A DNA stretch of 64,000 nucleotides from Bradyrhizobium sp. CSA112 (GTDB taxonomy: Bacteria > Pseudomonadota > Alphaproteobacteria > Rhizobiales > Xanthobacteraceae): assembly GCF_029051645.1 (NCBI RefSeq), contig NZ_JAACFS010000002.1, forward strand, positions 372,001 through 436,000. Reading direction: 5' to 3'. The position numbers and the translations under genes were made by a program. Shown here piece after piece: positions 29,319-40,078 of this stretch. The first letter of the stretch is position 1. The number at the start of each line of letters is the position of its first letter. Under the pieces are notes generated by a model that ran no database searches, was not told the origin of the DNA, and saw only the letters and a list, made by a program, of their open reading frames with translations.

Positions 29319-30020
29319 ATGGGTCAAAAGATCAATCCAATCGGACTGCGTCTCGGCATCAACCGCACCTGGGATTCGCGGTGGTTCGCCGGCAAGAACG
29401 AGTACGGCAAGCTGCTGCATGAAGACGTCAAGATCCGCGAGATCCTGCACAAGGAGCTCAAGCAGGCGGCCGTCGCCCGCATCGTGATCGAGCGTCCGCA
29501 CAAGAAGTGCCGCGTGACGATTCATTCGGCGCGTCCCGGCGTCGTGATCGGCAAGAAGGGCGCCGACATCGACAAGCTGCGCAAGCGCGTTGCCGACATT
29601 ACGGCTTCCGACGTCGTCATCAACATCGTCGAAATCCGCAAGCCCGAACTCGATGCCACCCTGGTCGCCGAATCGATCGCCCAGCAGCTCGAGCGCCGCG
29701 TCGCGTTCCGCCGCGCCATGAAGCGGGCGGTGCAGTCGGCGATGCGTCTTGGCGCCGAAGGCATTCGTATCAACTGCTCGGGCCGTCTCGGCGGCGCGGA
29801 AATCGCGCGCATGGAGTGGTACCGCGAGGGGCGCGTGCCGTTGCACACGCTGCGCGCCGACGTCGATTACGGCGTGGCGACGGCGTTCACCACGTTCGGC
29901 ACCTGCGGCGTCAAGGTCTGGATCTTCAAGGGCGAGATCCTCGAGCACGATCCGATGGCCCAGGACAAGAAGATGGCCGAAGGCGACACTGCACGGCCGC
30001 GCCGCGACGCCGCTGCGTGA
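29319..30020 (+). CDS. rpsC: 30S ribosomal protein S3
   Basis: S3 helps form the mRNA entry tunnel and the ribosomal helicase. The 233-residue product starts [20 protein letters not shown] and has the KH-domain loop [14 protein letters not shown] plus the C-terminal GEILEHDP region. It is followed by rplP 32 nt on. Confidence 0.98.
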   Translation: MGQKINPIGLRLGINRTWDSRWFAGKNEYGKLLHEDVKIREILHKELKQAAVARIVIERPHKKCRVTIHSARPGVVIGKKGADIDKLRKRVADITASDVVINIVEIRKPELDATLVAESIAQQLERRVAFRRAMKRAVQSAMRLGAEGIRINCSGRLGGAEIARMEWYREGRVPLHTLRADVDYGVATAFTTFGTCGVKVWIFKGEILEHDPMAQDKKMAEGDTARPRRDAAA

Positions 30021-30052
30021 GACATCAGAAGAAGGTTTGAGGGCTTAAAGCC

Positions 30053-30466
30053 ATGATGCAACCAAAGAAAACGAAGTTCCGGAAGGCGCATAAGGGCCGT
30101 ATCCACGGCGTTGCGACTTCGGGTGCGACGTTGTCGTTCGGTCAATTCGGTCTGAAGGCGATGGCGCCCGAGCGCATCACCGCCCGCCAGATCGAAGCCG
30201 CACGCCGCGCGCTGACCCGTCACATGAAACGCGCCGGCCGCGTCTGGATCCGCGTGTTCCCGGACCTGCCGGTGTCGAAGAAGCCCGCCGAAGTCCGCAT
30301 GGGTTCCGGCAAGGGCACGCCGGAATTGTGGGTGGCGCGGGTCAAGCCCGGCCGCGTGATTTTCGAAATCGACGGCGTCAACGTGCAGACCGCGAAGGAA
30401 GCGCTCACGCTCGCCGCCGCCAAGCTGCCGATCAAGACGCGCTTCGTCGCGCGCATTGCGGAGTAA
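30053..30466 (+). CDS. rplP: 50S ribosomal protein L16
   Basis: L16 organises the A-site side of the peptidyl-transferase region. The 137-residue product has the conserved [14 protein letters not shown] and [20 protein letters not shown] blocks. Two adjacent ATG codons (30053 and 30056) could start it; the first gives the usual MMQPKKTK. Confidence 0.98.
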   Translation: MMQPKKTKFRKAHKGRIHGVATSGATLSFGQFGLKAMAPERITARQIEAARRALTRHMKRAGRVWIRVFPDLPVSKKPAEVRMGSGKGTPELWVARVKPGRVIFEIDGVNVQTAKEALTLAAAKLPIKTRFVARIAE

Positions 30467-30471
30467 CCGTC

Positions 30472-30678
30472 ATGGCCCCGATGAAAGTTGAAGACATCCG
30501 CGCGATGAGCGACGACCAGAGGGAGGACGCCGTCCTCAATCTGAAGAAGGAGCGTTTCAATCTGCGTTTCCAGCGCGCCACCGGGCAGTTGGAGAACACC
30601 TCGCGGCTGCGTGAAGCCCGCCGCGACATCGCCCGCATCAAGACCATCGCCGCGCAGGTTCGCGCGAAGAAGAAGTAA
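30472..30678 (+). CDS. rpmC: 50S ribosomal protein L29
   Basis: L29 is a small two-helix protein near the tunnel exit. The 68-residue product ([12 protein letters not shown]...) has the typical NLRFQ and [13 protein letters not shown] helices. The ATG at 30472 follows rplP by 5 nt; an ATG at 30481 is possible. A longer frame starting inside rplP is not the real start. Confidence 0.96.
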   Translation: MAPMKVEDIRAMSDDQREDAVLNLKKERFNLRFQRATGQLENTSRLREARRDIARIKTIAAQVRAKKK

Positions 30679-30690
30679 GAGGCCTTTATT

Positions 30691-30939
30691 ATGCCGAAAC
30701 GTACCCTTCAGGGCGTGGTCGTGAGCGACAAGCAAGCCAAGACGGTGGTGGTGCGCGTCGATCGCCGCTTCACCCATCCGATCTACAAGAAGACGATCCG
30801 CCGCTCCAAGAACTATCACGCGCACGACGAGAACAACGAGTTCAAGCCGGGCGACATGGTGTGGATCGAGGAGAGCAAGCCGATCTCGAAGTTGAAGCGC
30901 TGGACCGTGGTCCGGGGCGAGCAGAAGAAAACGGCCTGA
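30691..30939 (+). CDS. rpsQ: 30S ribosomal protein S17
   Basis: S17 is an early-binding 30S protein of OB fold. The 82-residue product ([21 protein letters not shown]) contains the conserved [16 protein letters not shown] segment. It ends 85 nt before rplN, one of the larger gaps in this run; no terminator is visible there. Confidence 0.98.
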
Positions 30940-31024
30940 GGTTCGTTCGGCTAGGCCGGACGGGTTATCAGGGAAAATTTTAGGCGCTAATTCGAGCGCA
31001 TCAGAAAGAGGACGAGGTGCATCA

Positions 31025-31393
31025 ATGATTCAGATGCAGACCAACCTCGACGTGGCCGACAATTCAGGCGCACGCCGTGTCATGTGCATCAAGGTGCTGG
31101 GGGGCTCCAAGCGCCGCTATGCCACCGTGGGCGACGTTATCGTCGTGTCGATCAAGGAAGCCATCCCGCGCGGGAAGGTGAAGAAGGGCGACGTGATGAA
31201 GGCCGTCGTGGTGCGGGTCCGCAAGGATATCCGCCGCGCCGACGGTTCGGTCATCCGTTTCGACCGCAACGCCGCAGTGCTGATCAACAACCAGTCGGAG
31301 CCGGTCGGCACCCGTATCTTCGGGCCGGTGCCGCGCGAGCTGCGCGCCAAGAACCACATGAAAATCATCTCGCTTGCGCCGGAGGTGCTGTGA
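31025..31393 (+). CDS. rplN: 50S ribosomal protein L14
   Basis: L14 lies at the subunit interface and is the binding site of the silencing factor RsfS. The 122-residue product starts [19 protein letters not shown] and ends with the FGPVPRELR... block of the family. It opens the spc part of the run. Its TGA overlaps the rplX ATG by one base (TGATG). Confidence 0.98.
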
Positions 31394-31699
31394 TGGCTGC
31401 CAAGATCCGGAAAGGTGACAAGGTCATCGTGCTGAGCGGCCGCGACAAGGGCCGTACCGGCGAGGTATTCGAGGTCCGCCCCGCCGAGAACAAGGCGCTG
31501 GTGCGCGGCGTCAACATGGTGAAGCGTCACCAGAAGCAGACCCAGAACCAGGAAGGCGGCATCATCTCCAAGGAGTCGCCGATCCACCTGTCCAACATCG
31601 CCTATGTCGGCAAGGACGGAAAGCCGACCCGCGTGGGCTTCAAGATTCAGGCTGATGGCAAGAAGGTACGCATTGCCAAGAGCTCGGGAGCAGAGATCG

Positions 31700-31707
<8 letters not shown>
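31393..31707 (+). CDS. rplX: 50S ribosomal protein L24
   Basis: L24 starts 50S assembly with L3. The 104-residue product ([20 protein letters not shown]) has the KOW motif near its N-terminus and the standard length. The start at 31393 overlaps the rplN stop by 1 nt, and its end overlaps rplE by 8 nt, so the three are translationally coupled. Confidence 0.98.
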
Positions 31708-32257
<550 letters not shown>

Positions 32258-32301
32258 GACGCAGTTAAAGCCTCTCAAACGCGGAAACCCAGGAGCCAAG
32301 C

Positions 32302-32607
32302 ATGGCAAAGAAGAGTTCGATCGAGAAGAACAACCGGCGCAAGCGGATGGCCAAGAACGCCGCGCCTGCGCGCGCGAAGCTGAAGGCGATCATCGCCGAC
32401 AAGACCCGGCCGATGGAAGAGCGGTTTGCGGCGACGCTGAAGCTTGCCCAGATGCCGCGCAATTCGTCGACGACGCGCATCCGCAACCGTTGCGAACTGA
32501 CCGGTCGTCCGCGCTCGAACTACCGCAAGAACAAGCTCAGCCGCATCGCGCTGCGTGAACTCGGCTCCAAGGGCCTGGTTCCCGGGCTCGTGAAGTCGAG
32601 CTGGTAA
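32302..32607 (+). CDS. rpsN: 30S ribosomal protein S14 (long, non-zinc form)
   Basis: S14 belongs to the 30S head. The 101-residue product is the long form without the CxxC zinc pairs of the short type. It has [17 protein letters not shown] at the start and [19 protein letters not shown] near the C-terminus. It lies between rplE and rpsH as expected. Confidence 0.98.
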   Translation: MAKKSSIEKNNRRKRMAKNAAPARAKLKAIIADKTRPMEERFAATLKLAQMPRNSSTTRIRNRCELTGRPRSNYRKNKLSRIALRELGSKGLVPGLVKSSW

Positions 32608-32621
32608 GGAGGGTCGTCAAG

Positions 32622-33020
32622 ATGTCAACGCACGATCCGATCTCCGATCTCATCACCCGCATCCGCAACGCGCAGATGCGTTCCAAGTCCAAGGTCTCGA
32701 CCCCGGGCTCGAAAATGCGCGCCAGCGTGCTCGAAGTGCTGAAGTCGGAGGGCTACATCCGTGGCTACGCCAGCGTCGAACACGCCTCGGGCCGCAGCGA
32801 GCTCGAGATTGAGCTGAAGTATTTCGACGGCGAGCCGGTCATTCGCGAGATCGAGCGGGTCTCCAAGCCGGGCCGCCGGGTTTACGCTTCGGTGAAGAAC
32901 CTGCCGCGCGTGAACAACGGTCTCGGCATTTCGGTGTTGTCGACGCCGAAGGGAATCATGGCTGACCACGAAGCGCGCGACGCGAACGTGGGCGGCGAAG
33001 TTCTCTTCACGGTGTTCTGA
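32622..33020 (+). CDS. rpsH: 30S ribosomal protein S8
   Basis: S8 binds 16S helix 21 and, in E. coli, represses the spc operon by binding near the L5 start. The 132-residue product has [17 protein letters not shown] and the C-terminal [20 protein letters not shown]. Its spacing to rplF is 15 nt. Confidence 0.98.
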   Translation: MSTHDPISDLITRIRNAQMRSKSKVSTPGSKMRASVLEVLKSEGYIRGYASVEHASGRSELEIELKYFDGEPVIREIERVSKPGRRVYASVKNLPRVNNGLGISVLSTPKGIMADHEARDANVGGEVLFTVF

Positions 33021-33035
33021 GGAAGGATTTGAGCC

Positions 33036-33569
33036 ATGTCACGTGTTGGCAAACGGCCTGTGGCGATCCCGTCCGGTGTGACGGCGACCGTCGAGGGACA
33101 GACCGTCAAGGTGAAGGGGCCGAAGGGCCAGCTTCAGTTCGTCGTGCATGACGACGTCGAGGTGAAGTTCGAAAGCGGTGAGGTCAAGGTCGCGCCGAAG
33201 TTCAAGACCAACCGCGCGCAGGCCATGTACGGCACCGCGCGTGCGCAGGTCGCGAACCTGGTCGAGGGCGTCACCAAGGGCTTCGAGAAGAAGCTCGAGA
33301 TCACCGGCGTCGGCTACCGCGCCGCGATGCAGGGCAAGAACCTGCAGCTCGCGCTCGGCTACAGTCACGACGTGGTCTACGCGATCCCGGAAGGCATCAC
33401 CATCGCAGTGCCGAAGCCGACCGAGATCACGATCACGGGCACCGATTCGCAGCGCGTCGGCCAGGTCGCGGCCGAGATCCGCGCCTACCGTCCGCCGGAG
33501 CCCTACAAGGGCAAGGGCGTGAAGTACGCCAACGAATTCATCTTCCGCAAGGAAGGCAAGAAGAAGTAA
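33036..33569 (+). CDS. rplF: 50S ribosomal protein L6
   Basis: L6 sits beside the factor-binding site and supports EF-G action. The 177-residue product ([17 protein letters not shown]) has two repeated domains and ends with the conserved [14 protein letters not shown] block. It is in the standard spc order. Confidence 0.98.
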   Translation: MSRVGKRPVAIPSGVTATVEGQTVKVKGPKGQLQFVVHDDVEVKFESGEVKVAPKFKTNRAQAMYGTARAQVANLVEGVTKGFEKKLEITGVGYRAAMQGKNLQLALGYSHDVVYAIPEGITIAVPKPTEITITGTDSQRVGQVAAEIRAYRPPEPYKGKGVKYANEFIFRKEGKKK

Positions 33570-33580
33570 CGGAGCCGGTC

Positions 33581-33940
33581 ATGTCACTCAAGGTCACGAA
33601 TGCCCGGCGCAAGCAGCGCGTGCGCAACGCGCTGCGCCGGTCCGCCAATGGACGCCCGCGTCTATCGGTATTCCGTTCGTCGAAGCACATCTACGCCCAG
33701 GTCATCGACGACCTGAAGGGCGAGACGCTGGCTTCCGCCTCGTCGCTGGAAAAGACCATGCGCGAGGGCGGCAATACGGGCGCCAACATCGATGCGGCCA
33801 AGGCCGTCGGCAAGCTGCTGGCGGAACGCGCCGTGCAGAACGGCGTCAAGGAAGTGGTGTTCGATCGCGGTCAGTATCTGTATCACGGGCGCGTCAAGGC
33901 GCTTGCGGATGCGGCCCGCGAAAGCGGACTGAGCTTCTAA
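33581..33940 (+). CDS. rplR: 50S ribosomal protein L18
   Basis: L18 binds 5S rRNA together with L5. The 119-residue product shows [18 protein letters not shown] and the C-terminal [21 protein letters not shown] small hairpin lies in the 62-nt gap before rpsE, within 33967-33985. Confidence 0.98.
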   Translation: MSLKVTNARRKQRVRNALRRSANGRPRLSVFRSSKHIYAQVIDDLKGETLASASSLEKTMREGGNTGANIDAAKAVGKLLAERAVQNGVKEVVFDRGQYLYHGRVKALADAARESGLSF

Positions 33941-34002
33941 CGAACCGGTTTTGGATAATTACGAGGACAGGGGCTTTCTTCCCCTAAAGATTGGAAAACA
34001 CC

Positions 34003-34578
34003 ATGGCAGGTGAACGCGAACGCGGCGGACGCGAACGGAGCAGGGATCGCGATGAGCGCGACAGCGAGTTCGTCGACAAGCTGGTCCACATCAATCGCGT
34101 GGCGAAGGTCGTCAAGGGCGGCAAGCGCTTCGGCTTTGCGGCGCTGGTCGTGATCGGCGACCAGAAGGGCCGGGTCGGTTTCGGCCACGGCAAGGCGCGC
34201 GAAGTTCCCGAGGCGATCCGCAAGGCGACCGAGTCGGCCAAGCGCAACCTGACGCGCGTGGCGCTGCGCGAAGGCCGCACGCTGCATCACGACATTGCCG
34301 GCCGCCATGGCGCCGGCCGCGTCTACCTGCGCGCCGCTCCGGCCGGTACCGGCATCATCGCCGGCGGCCCGATGCGCGCGGTATTCGAAACGCTCGGCAT
34401 CCAGGACGTGGTGGCGAAGTCGATCGGCTCGTCGAATCCCTACAACATGGTTCGCGCGACCTTCGATGCGCTGAAGCATCAGGATTCGCCGCGTTCGGTG
34501 GCCGCCCGCCGCAACATCAAGGTGTCCACGCTGCAGTCGCGCCGCGTCGGCGGCGATGCCGAAGTGGTGGCTGAATAA
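34003..34578 (+). CDS. rpsE: 30S ribosomal protein S5
   Basis: S5 lines the mRNA entry and influences decoding fidelity. The 191-residue product starts [20 protein letters not shown]; the basic, charged N-terminal tail is typical in this order. The double-stranded RNA-binding core follows ([20 protein letters not shown]). ATG 34003 is preferred to a TTG at 33991. Confidence 0.98.
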   Translation: MAGERERGGRERSRDRDERDSEFVDKLVHINRVAKVVKGGKRFGFAALVVIGDQKGRVGFGHGKAREVPEAIRKATESAKRNLTRVALREGRTLHHDIAGRHGAGRVYLRAAPAGTGIIAGGPMRAVFETLGIQDVVAKSIGSSNPYNMVRATFDALKHQDSPRSVAARRNIKVSTLQSRRVGGDAEVVAE

Positions 34579-34615
34579 CCGGCGCGATTTTTAAGCGCTC
34601 TTTGGAGTTAAGACG

Positions 34616-34810
34616 ATGGCCAAGGCCGCAAAGACGATCAAGGTCGAGCAGACCGGCAGCGCAATCCGCCGCCATCACTCGCAGCGTGCGACGCTGATCG
34701 GCCTCAAGCTCAACAAGATCGGTCGTGTCACTGAGCTGCAGGACACGCCTGCAATTCGCGGCATGATCGCCAAGGTTCAACATCTCGTCCGCGTCGTCGG
34801 CGAGAAGTAA
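34616..34810 (+). CDS. rpmD: 50S ribosomal protein L30
   Basis: A small 50S protein of 64 residues, with [21 protein letters not shown] and [13 protein letters not shown] typical of the family. It lies between rpsE and rplO in the standard order and has GGAG before its start. Confidence 0.97.
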   Translation: MAKAAKTIKVEQTGSAIRRHHSQRATLIGLKLNKIGRVTELQDTPAIRGMIAKVQHLVRVVGEK

Positions 34811-34826
34811 GTAAGGAGACAGGGCG

Positions 34827-35315
34827 ATGAAGCTCAGCGATATCGCCGACAACGCCGGCTCGCGCAAGAAGCGCATGCGCGTCGGCCGTGGCATCGGTTC
34901 GGGCAAGGGCAAGACCTCGGGCCGCGGCGGCAAGGGCCAGACCGCGCGTTCGGGCGTGCGCATCAAGGGCTTCGAGGGCGGCCAGATGCCGCTGCATCGC
35001 CGCCTGCCGAAGCGCGGCTTCAACAACATCTTCCGGCTCGACTTCGCCGAGATCAATCTCGACCGGCTGCAGCAGGCGATCGATTCCAAGCTGGTCGACG
35101 TCAAGGAAACCGTCACCGTCGAATCGCTGGTGAAGGCCGGCGTGATCCGTCGCGCCAAGGACGGCCTGCGGCTGCTCGGCCGCGGCGAGCTCAAGGCCAA
35201 GCTGGCGATCGAGGTGCATGGCGCCTCGAAATCCGCGATCGCGGCGGTCGAGAAGGCCGGCGGCACGGTGAAGATCCTGGCCCCGGCCAAGAAGGATGAA
35301 GGCGAGGCGGCGTAA
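34827..35315 (+). CDS. rplO: 50S ribosomal protein L15
   Basis: L15 is a late-assembly 50S protein. The 162-residue product has the Gly/Lys-rich N-terminus ([20 protein letters not shown]) and [18 protein letters not shown]. It has AAGGAG before its ATG. A 146-nt gap with a hairpin at 35326-35349 separates it from secY. Confidence 0.98.
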   Translation: MKLSDIADNAGSRKKRMRVGRGIGSGKGKTSGRGGKGQTARSGVRIKGFEGGQMPLHRRLPKRGFNNIFRLDFAEINLDRLQQAIDSKLVDVKETVTVESLVKAGVIRRAKDGLRLLGRGELKAKLAIEVHGASKSAIAAVEKAGGTVKILAPAKKDEGEAA

Positions 35316-35325
35316 CATCTGCGTC

Positions 35326-35349
35326 ATCGCCCGCTCAATCGCGGGCGAT
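35326..35349 (+). repeat. 9-bp palindrome between rplO and secY
   Basis: Arms 35326-35334 and 35341-35349 are exact complements around a 6-nt loop. Its place just after the rplO stop suggests partial termination or mRNA processing before secY. There is no T-tract. Confidence 0.6.
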
Positions 35350-35461
35350 CCGCACGGTAGGATGATGGACTTATCGAAGCCGAGCACCAAATAATGTCCG
35401 GCGTCTGCCGATCGCCCCGCCAGGGGCGACGGCCTGAGGGACGGCGGGAGAAAGCCTGAAC

Positions 35462-36793
35462 ATGGTCTCAGCAGCAGAACAACTTGCGGCAAACCTCAAC
35501 TTCGGCGCACTGGCGAAAGCCGACGAACTGAAGAAGCGCATCTGGTTCACGCTGGGTGCGCTGCTTGTTTATCGGCTCGGCACCTATATCCCGCTGCCCG
35601 GCATCGATCCCGCGGCCTGGGAGCAGGTGTTCAAGTCGCAGGCCGGCGGCATCCTCGGCATGTTCAACATGTTCGCCGGCGGCGGCATCAACCGCATGGC
35701 GATCTTCGCGCTGAACATCATGCCGTACATCTCGGCATCGATCATCATCCAGCTCTTGACCACCGTATCGCCCAAGCTCGAAGCGCTGAAGAAGGAAGGC
35801 GAGGCTGGCCGCAAGACGCTGAACCAGTATACCCGCTACCTCACGGTGATCCTCGCCACGTTCCAGGCCTACGGCATCGCCGTCGGCCTCCAGGGCGCCG
35901 GTAACGTCGTCAGTGAACCCGGGCTGTTCTTCCTGATTTCCACCACGGTCACGCTGACCGGCGGCACCATGTTCCTGATGTGGCTCGGCGAGCAGATCAC
36001 CTCGCGCGGCATTGGCAACGGTATTTCGCTGATCATTCTGGCCGGCATCGTTGCCGAGCTGCCGTCTGCTCTCGCCAACATGCTGGAACTGGGACGCCAG
36101 GGCGCGCTCTCGACCGGGCTGATCCTGCTGGTGATCGCGATGGCGATCGTCGTGATCGCCTTCATCGTGTTCATGGAGCGCGCGCAGCGGCGGCTTTTGA
36201 TCCAGTATCCGAAGCGACAGGTCGGCAACAAGATGTTCGAGGGCCAGTCCTCGCATCTGCCGCTCAAGCTGAACACCTCGGGCGTGATCCCGCCGATCTT
36301 TGCCTCCTCGCTGTTGCTGCTGCCGGCGACGGTTGCGAACTTCAATGCCGGCCAGGGCCCGGAATGGTTCCAGTGGCTCAACACCCAGCTCAGCCACGGC
36401 CGTCCGCTATTTCTGATCCTCTACCTGAGCCTGATCGTGTTCTTCGCCTTCTTTTACACCGCGATCGTGTTCAACCCGACCGAGACCGCCGACAATCTGA
36501 AGAAGCATGGCGGCTTCATCCCGGGCATCCGTCCGGGCGAGCGCACCGCCGAATATATCGATTACGTGCTGTCGCGCGTTACGGTGCTCGGCGCGATCTA
36601 TCTGGCGATCGTCTGTCTGATTCCCGAGATCCTGATTTCCTATGCGTCGGTGCCGTTCTACTTCGGCGGCACATCGCTTCTGATCGTCGTCAGCGTGACC
36701 ATGGATACGGTGGCGCAGGTGCAGGGCTATCTCCTGGCCCATCAGTATGAGGGGCTGATCAGGAAATCCAAGCTGAGGGGTCGCCGCCGCTGA
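35462..36793 (+). CDS. secY: Protein translocase subunit SecY
   Basis: The channel-forming subunit of the SecYEG translocon in the inner membrane. The 443-residue product has ten hydrophobic segments in the expected pattern, including GIDPAAWEQVF, FNMFAGGGINRMAIFAL, MWLGEQITSRGIGNGISL and the cytosolic loop PKRQVGNKMFEGQSSHLP with its ribosome/SecA-contacting basic residues. It ends the spc block; rpmJ, which follows secY in many bacteria, is absent here. Confidence 0.98.
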   Translation: MVSAAEQLAANLNFGALAKADELKKRIWFTLGALLVYRLGTYIPLPGIDPAAWEQVFKSQAGGILGMFNMFAGGGINRMAIFALNIMPYISASIIIQLLTTVSPKLEALKKEGEAGRKTLNQYTRYLTVILATFQAYGIAVGLQGAGNVVSEPGLFFLISTTVTLTGGTMFLMWLGEQITSRGIGNGISLIILAGIVAELPSALANMLELGRQGALSTGLILLVIAMAIVVIAFIVFMERAQRRLLIQYPKRQVGNKMFEGQSSHLPLKLNTSGVIPPIFASSLLLLPATVANFNAGQGPEWFQWLNTQLSHGRPLFLILYLSLIVFFAFFYTAIVFNPTETADNLKKHGGFIPGIRPGERTAEYIDYVLSRVTVLGAIYLAIVCLIPEILISYASVPFYFGGTSLLIVVSVTMDTVAQVQGYLLAHQYEGLIRKSKLRGRRR

Positions 36794-36861
36794 TCGGCGG
36801 ACTCTGAAATTCAATACAGGGTGCGCGGGGTTTCGCTCACCAAGCCGGGGGGCGAATAGTC

Positions 36862-37740
36862 ATGAGATTGATCCTTTTGGGTCCGCCGGGCGCGGGCAAG
36901 GGGACCCAGGCACAGCGGCTGGTTCAGAAGTACGGCATCGTCCAGCTCTCGACCGGCGAAATGCTGCGTGCGGCGGTCGCCGCGCAAACGCCGGTCGGCC
37001 TGCAGGCCAAGGACATCATGGCCAGCGGCTCCCTGGTGCCGGATGAGATCGTGATCGGGATCATCTCCGACCGTCTCGACCAGCCCGACATGAAGAACGG
37101 TTTCATCCTCGACGGCTTTCCGCGCACGGTGCCGCAGGCGGCGGCGCTCGACGATCTCCTGAAGAAGAAGCACATCAAGCTCGACGCCGTGATCGAATTG
37201 CGCGTCAACGAGAGCGCGCTTCTGAACCGCGTCGAGACGCGCGTCGCCGAGATGCAGGCCCGCGGCGAGGAAGTGCGAATCGACGACACTCCGGAAGTGC
37301 TGTCGAAGCGGCTGGCGAGCTACCGCTCGATGACCGAGCCGCTGATCCACTATTATTCGGAGCGGCGGAAGCTGGCGACGGTCGACGGGATGATGACCAT
37401 CGAACAGGTTACCCGCGAGATTAACCGGATCCTGGCTGCCGTCGGCGCGGTGGAACCCAGGGCGGTACCGGCCCGGAAGGCCAGGGGAGCCGCCAGGAGG
37501 ACCGCCAGGCCCGCGGGCAAAAAGGCTGCCAAAACCGCCAAGAAGGCCGTCAAGCAGGCGCGTAAGGCCGCCAAACCCGCCTCTAAGGCTTCCAAGGGGG
37601 CCAAAAAGGTGGGCAAGACGGCGGGCCGGAAGGCCGCTTCGCCGGTCAGGGGCCGGGGAGCCGGGACGGCCAAAAAGGCGACAAAAAAGGCTGTCCGGAA
37701 GGCTGCCAAAAAGGTCACGAAAAAGCGAGCTAAACGGTAG
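36862..37740 (+). CDS. adk: Adenylate kinase with histone H1-like C-terminal tail
   Basis: Adenylate kinase interconverts ATP + AMP and 2 ADP. Residues 1 to about 198 are a complete short-LID enzyme: P-loop GPPGAGKGT (7-15), LSTGEMLR, the AMP site [10 protein letters not shown] (84-93) and the short LID region without a zinc insertion. Residues 200-292 form a tail almost entirely of Lys, Ala, Arg, Gly, Pro and Thr in AAKK/AKKA repeats, like bacterial histone H1-like domains. The tail uses AGG arginine and AAA lysine codons more than the core. The family is normally about 190-220 residues. No frameshift is needed to make it. DNA or RNA binding by the tail is an inference. Confidence 0.96.
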   Translation: MRLILLGPPGAGKGTQAQRLVQKYGIVQLSTGEMLRAAVAAQTPVGLQAKDIMASGSLVPDEIVIGIISDRLDQPDMKNGFILDGFPRTVPQAAALDDLLKKKHIKLDAVIELRVNESALLNRVETRVAEMQARGEEVRIDDTPEVLSKRLASYRSMTEPLIHYYSERRKLATVDGMMTIEQVTREINRILAAVGAVEPRAVPARKARGAARRTARPAGKKAAKTAKKAVKQARKAAKPASKASKGAKKVGKTAGRKAASPVRGRGAGTAKKATKKAVRKAAKKVTKKRAKR

Positions 37741-37927
37741 AGGCGGTTGACGAAACCGAGTTGAATCCTTTAATAAGCCCCGCATCCAAGTCGGATAGTT
37801 TTTTGACGACGCCGGGCCCCGAAGCAGATGAGGGGAAGGGCGTCGTGTTCGCGTTTGCGGACACCTGCCCGAGATAGCAAGAACTTAAGGCCGTTTCCAT
37901 GAAGGATCGGCGACAGGAGAGAAGTCC
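37741..37927. promoter_or_regulatory. adk-rpsM leader with a long-range hairpin
   Basis: In this 187-nt gap ACGACGCC (37806-37813) can pair with GGCGTCGT (37839-37846), enclosing a GC-rich inner stem. It could be an operator for a ribosomal protein of the alpha block, or simply a stabilising fold; nothing decides. AGGAGA before 37928 is the rpsM ribosome binding site. Confidence 0.35.
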
Positions 37928-38296
37928 GTGGCCCGTATTGCCGGCGTGAATATCCCGACCAACAAGCGCGTTCTGATTGCGCTCCAGTACATCCATGGCA
38001 TCGGCCAGAAGAATGCGGCCGAGATCGTTGAAAAGGTCAAGATCCCCCTGGATCGTCGTGTCAGCCAGCTGAGCGACCAGGAAGTCCTGCAGATCCGCGA
38101 AGTGATCGACCGTGACTATCTCGTCGAAGGCGACCTTCGTCGCGAGACCGGCATCAACATCAAGCGTCTGATGGACCTCGGCTGCTATCGCGGCCTGCGT
38201 CATCGTCGCGGCCTGCCGGTGCGCGGCCAGCGCACCCACACCAATGCGCGCACGCGCAAGGGCCCGGCCAAGTCGATCGCTGGCAAGAAGAAGTAA
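37928..38296 (+). CDS. rpsM: 30S ribosomal protein S13
   Basis: S13 forms bridges from the 30S head to the 50S subunit and contacts the P-site tRNA. The 122-residue product starts with a GTG codon ([19 protein letters not shown]), after AGGAGA. It ends with the basic [19 protein letters not shown] tail. A hairpin repeat with a T run separates it from rpsK. Confidence 0.98.
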   Translation: MARIAGVNIPTNKRVLIALQYIHGIGQKNAAEIVEKVKIPLDRRVSQLSDQEVLQIREVIDRDYLVEGDLRRETGINIKRLMDLGCYRGLRHRRGLPVRGQRTHTNARTRKGPAKSIAGKKK

Positions 38297-38310
38297 GGTT
38301 GGCGAATACG

Positions 38311-38371
38311 AAATAGCGAATGGCGAATAGGGGTCGAGCCTTACTATTCGCTATTCGCCACTCGCTTTTTT
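38311..38371 (+). repeat. Hairpin repeat with T-tract between rpsM and rpsK (same family as after tuf)
   Basis: The arms 38316-38330 and 38344-38358 pair over 15 bp with one G-U and a 13-nt loop. A T run follows at 38366-38371, which makes it look like an intrinsic terminator inside the alpha block. The words AATAGCGAATGGCGAATAG and CACTCGC are shared with the hairpin at 25690-25743. Confidence 0.8.
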
Positions 38372-38428
38372 AGGTGTAGCCGCTGGCACTACGGCGGCGT
38401 CTGAGATCACAGGAAAGGTTTTTAGGTA

Positions 38429-38818
38429 ATGGGCAAGGAAGCCACCCGCGTACGCCGCCGCGAACGCAAGAACATCGCCTCCGGCATCGCGCACGTGAAT
38501 TCGTCCTTCAACAACACGACCATCACCATCACCGACGCGCAGGGCAACACGATCGCCTGGTCCTCGGCCGGCACGATGGGCTTCAAGGGCTCGCGCAAGT
38601 CGACCCCCTATGCCGCGCAGGTCGCGGCCGAAGACGTTTCCAAGAAGGCGCAGGAACACGGCATGCGTACGCTGGAAGTGGAAGTTGCCGGCCCCGGTTC
38701 GGGCCGCGAATCGGCGCTTCGTGCGCTGCAGGCGGCGGGCTTCACTGTGACGTCGATCCGCGACGTGACGACGATCCCGCACAATGGTTGCCGTCCGCGC
38801 AAGCGCCGGCGGGTCTGA
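38429..38818 (+). CDS. rpsK: 30S ribosomal protein S11
   Basis: S11 lies on the 30S platform at the E site. The 129-residue product contains [20 protein letters not shown] and ends with [18 protein letters not shown], both conserved. In alphaproteobacteria rpsD is not between rpsK and rpoA, and it is absent here too. Confidence 0.98.
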   Translation: MGKEATRVRRRERKNIASGIAHVNSSFNNTTITITDAQGNTIAWSSAGTMGFKGSRKSTPYAAQVAAEDVSKKAQEHGMRTLEVEVAGPGSGRESALRALQAAGFTVTSIRDVTTIPHNGCRPRKRRRV

Positions 38819-38923
38819 TGTTCGATTGCGGGCGGTTTTGCCGCCCGCGATTGCTTTTGGAATTTTCCGCGGACTGATCCGCGATCTCCAACGCCGGTGA
38901 TTTGAAGGCAGATTGACTGGCCC

Positions 38924-39955
38924 ATGGGTGACAAAGTGACGATCCAGAAAAATTGGCAAGAACTCATTCGACCGAACAAGTTGCAGGTAACGCCGGGCTC
39001 CGACGCGACCCGGTTTGCGACCGTCGTTGCCGAGCCACTCGAGCGCGGCTTCGGTCAGACGCTCGGTAATGCGCTGCGCCGTATCCTGTTGTCGTCGCTG
39101 CAGGGCGCGGCCGTGCAATCGGTGCACATTGACGGCGTGCTGCACGAGTTCTCCTCGATCGCTGGCGTTCGCGAGGACGTCACCGACATCGTGCTCAACA
39201 TCAAGGACATCTCGATCAAGATGCAGGGCGAAGGCCCCAAGCGCATGGTCGTGAAGAAGTCGGGTCCGGGCGTTGTCACCGCCGGCGACATCCAGACCGT
39301 CGGCGACATCGTGGTGCTCAATCCCGATCTGCAGATCTGCACGCTGGACGAGGGCGCGGAAATCCGCATGGAGTTCACGGTCGCCGCCGGCAAGGGCTAT
39401 GTCGCCGCCGAGCGTAACCGCCCCGAGGACGCGCCGATCGGCCTGATCCCGGTCGACAGCCTGTTCTCGCCCGTGCGCAAGGTCTCCTACAAGGTCGAGA
39501 ACACCCGCGAGGGCCAAATCCTCGACTACGACAAGCTGACCATGACGATCGAGACCAACGGCGCGATCTCGCCGGAAGACGCGGTGGCCTATGCCGCCCG
39601 CATCCTGCAGGATCAGCTCAACGTGTTCGTGAACTTCGAAGAGCCGCGCAAGGAAGTGGCGCAGGAGATCATCCCCGATCTCGCCTTCAACCCGGCGTTT
39701 CTCAAGAAGGTCGACGAGCTCGAACTGTCGGTGCGTTCGGCAAACTGCCTGAAGAACGACAACATCGTCTATATCGGCGACCTCGTGCAGAAGTCGGAAG
39801 CGGAAATGCTCCGCACCCCGAACTTCGGCCGCAAGTCGCTGAACGAGATCAAGGAAGTGCTGGCCCAGATGGGTCTGCATCTCGGCATGGAAGTGCCGGG
39901 CTGGCCGCCGGAGAATATCGACGAGCTCGCCAAGCGCTTCGAAGATCACTACTGA
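38924..39955 (+). CDS. rpoA: RNA polymerase alpha subunit
   Basis: The alpha dimer scaffolds RNA polymerase assembly, and its C-terminal domain reads upstream promoter DNA and activators. The 343-residue product has the dimerisation domain ([20 protein letters not shown]) and, from about 255, the C-terminal domain with [12 protein letters not shown] and [19 protein letters not shown] strong terminator-like hairpin follows, ahead of rplQ. Confidence 0.99.
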   Translation: MGDKVTIQKNWQELIRPNKLQVTPGSDATRFATVVAEPLERGFGQTLGNALRRILLSSLQGAAVQSVHIDGVLHEFSSIAGVREDVTDIVLNIKDISIKMQGEGPKRMVVKKSGPGVVTAGDIQTVGDIVVLNPDLQICTLDEGAEIRMEFTVAAGKGYVAAERNRPEDAPIGLIPVDSLFSPVRKVSYKVENTREGQILDYDKLTMTIETNGAISPEDAVAYAARILQDQLNVFVNFEEPRKEVAQEIIPDLAFNPAFLKKVDELELSVRSANCLKNDNIVYIGDLVQKSEAEMLRTPNFGRKSLNEIKEVLAQMGLHLGMEVPGWPPENIDELAKRFEDHY

Positions 39956-39969
39956 TCGAACAATAAGTC

Positions 39970-39999
39970 AAAGCGCGATGATGTTTCATCGCGCTTTTT
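39970..39999 (+). terminator. Terminator-like hairpin between rpoA and rplQ
   Basis: A perfect 12-bp stem (39970-39981 with 39986-39997) is closed by a TGTT loop, and the 3' arm runs into a T5 tract ending at 39999. It is 14 nt after rpoA and should reduce or end transcription before rplQ. Confidence 0.85.
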
Positions 40000-40078
40000 A
40001 ACGGGCGAACGCAGGCAGCCCACCTGAGCAGCAAGTCCGACGAACCGTCGCGACGAAGACAAATCAAGGAATAGATCA

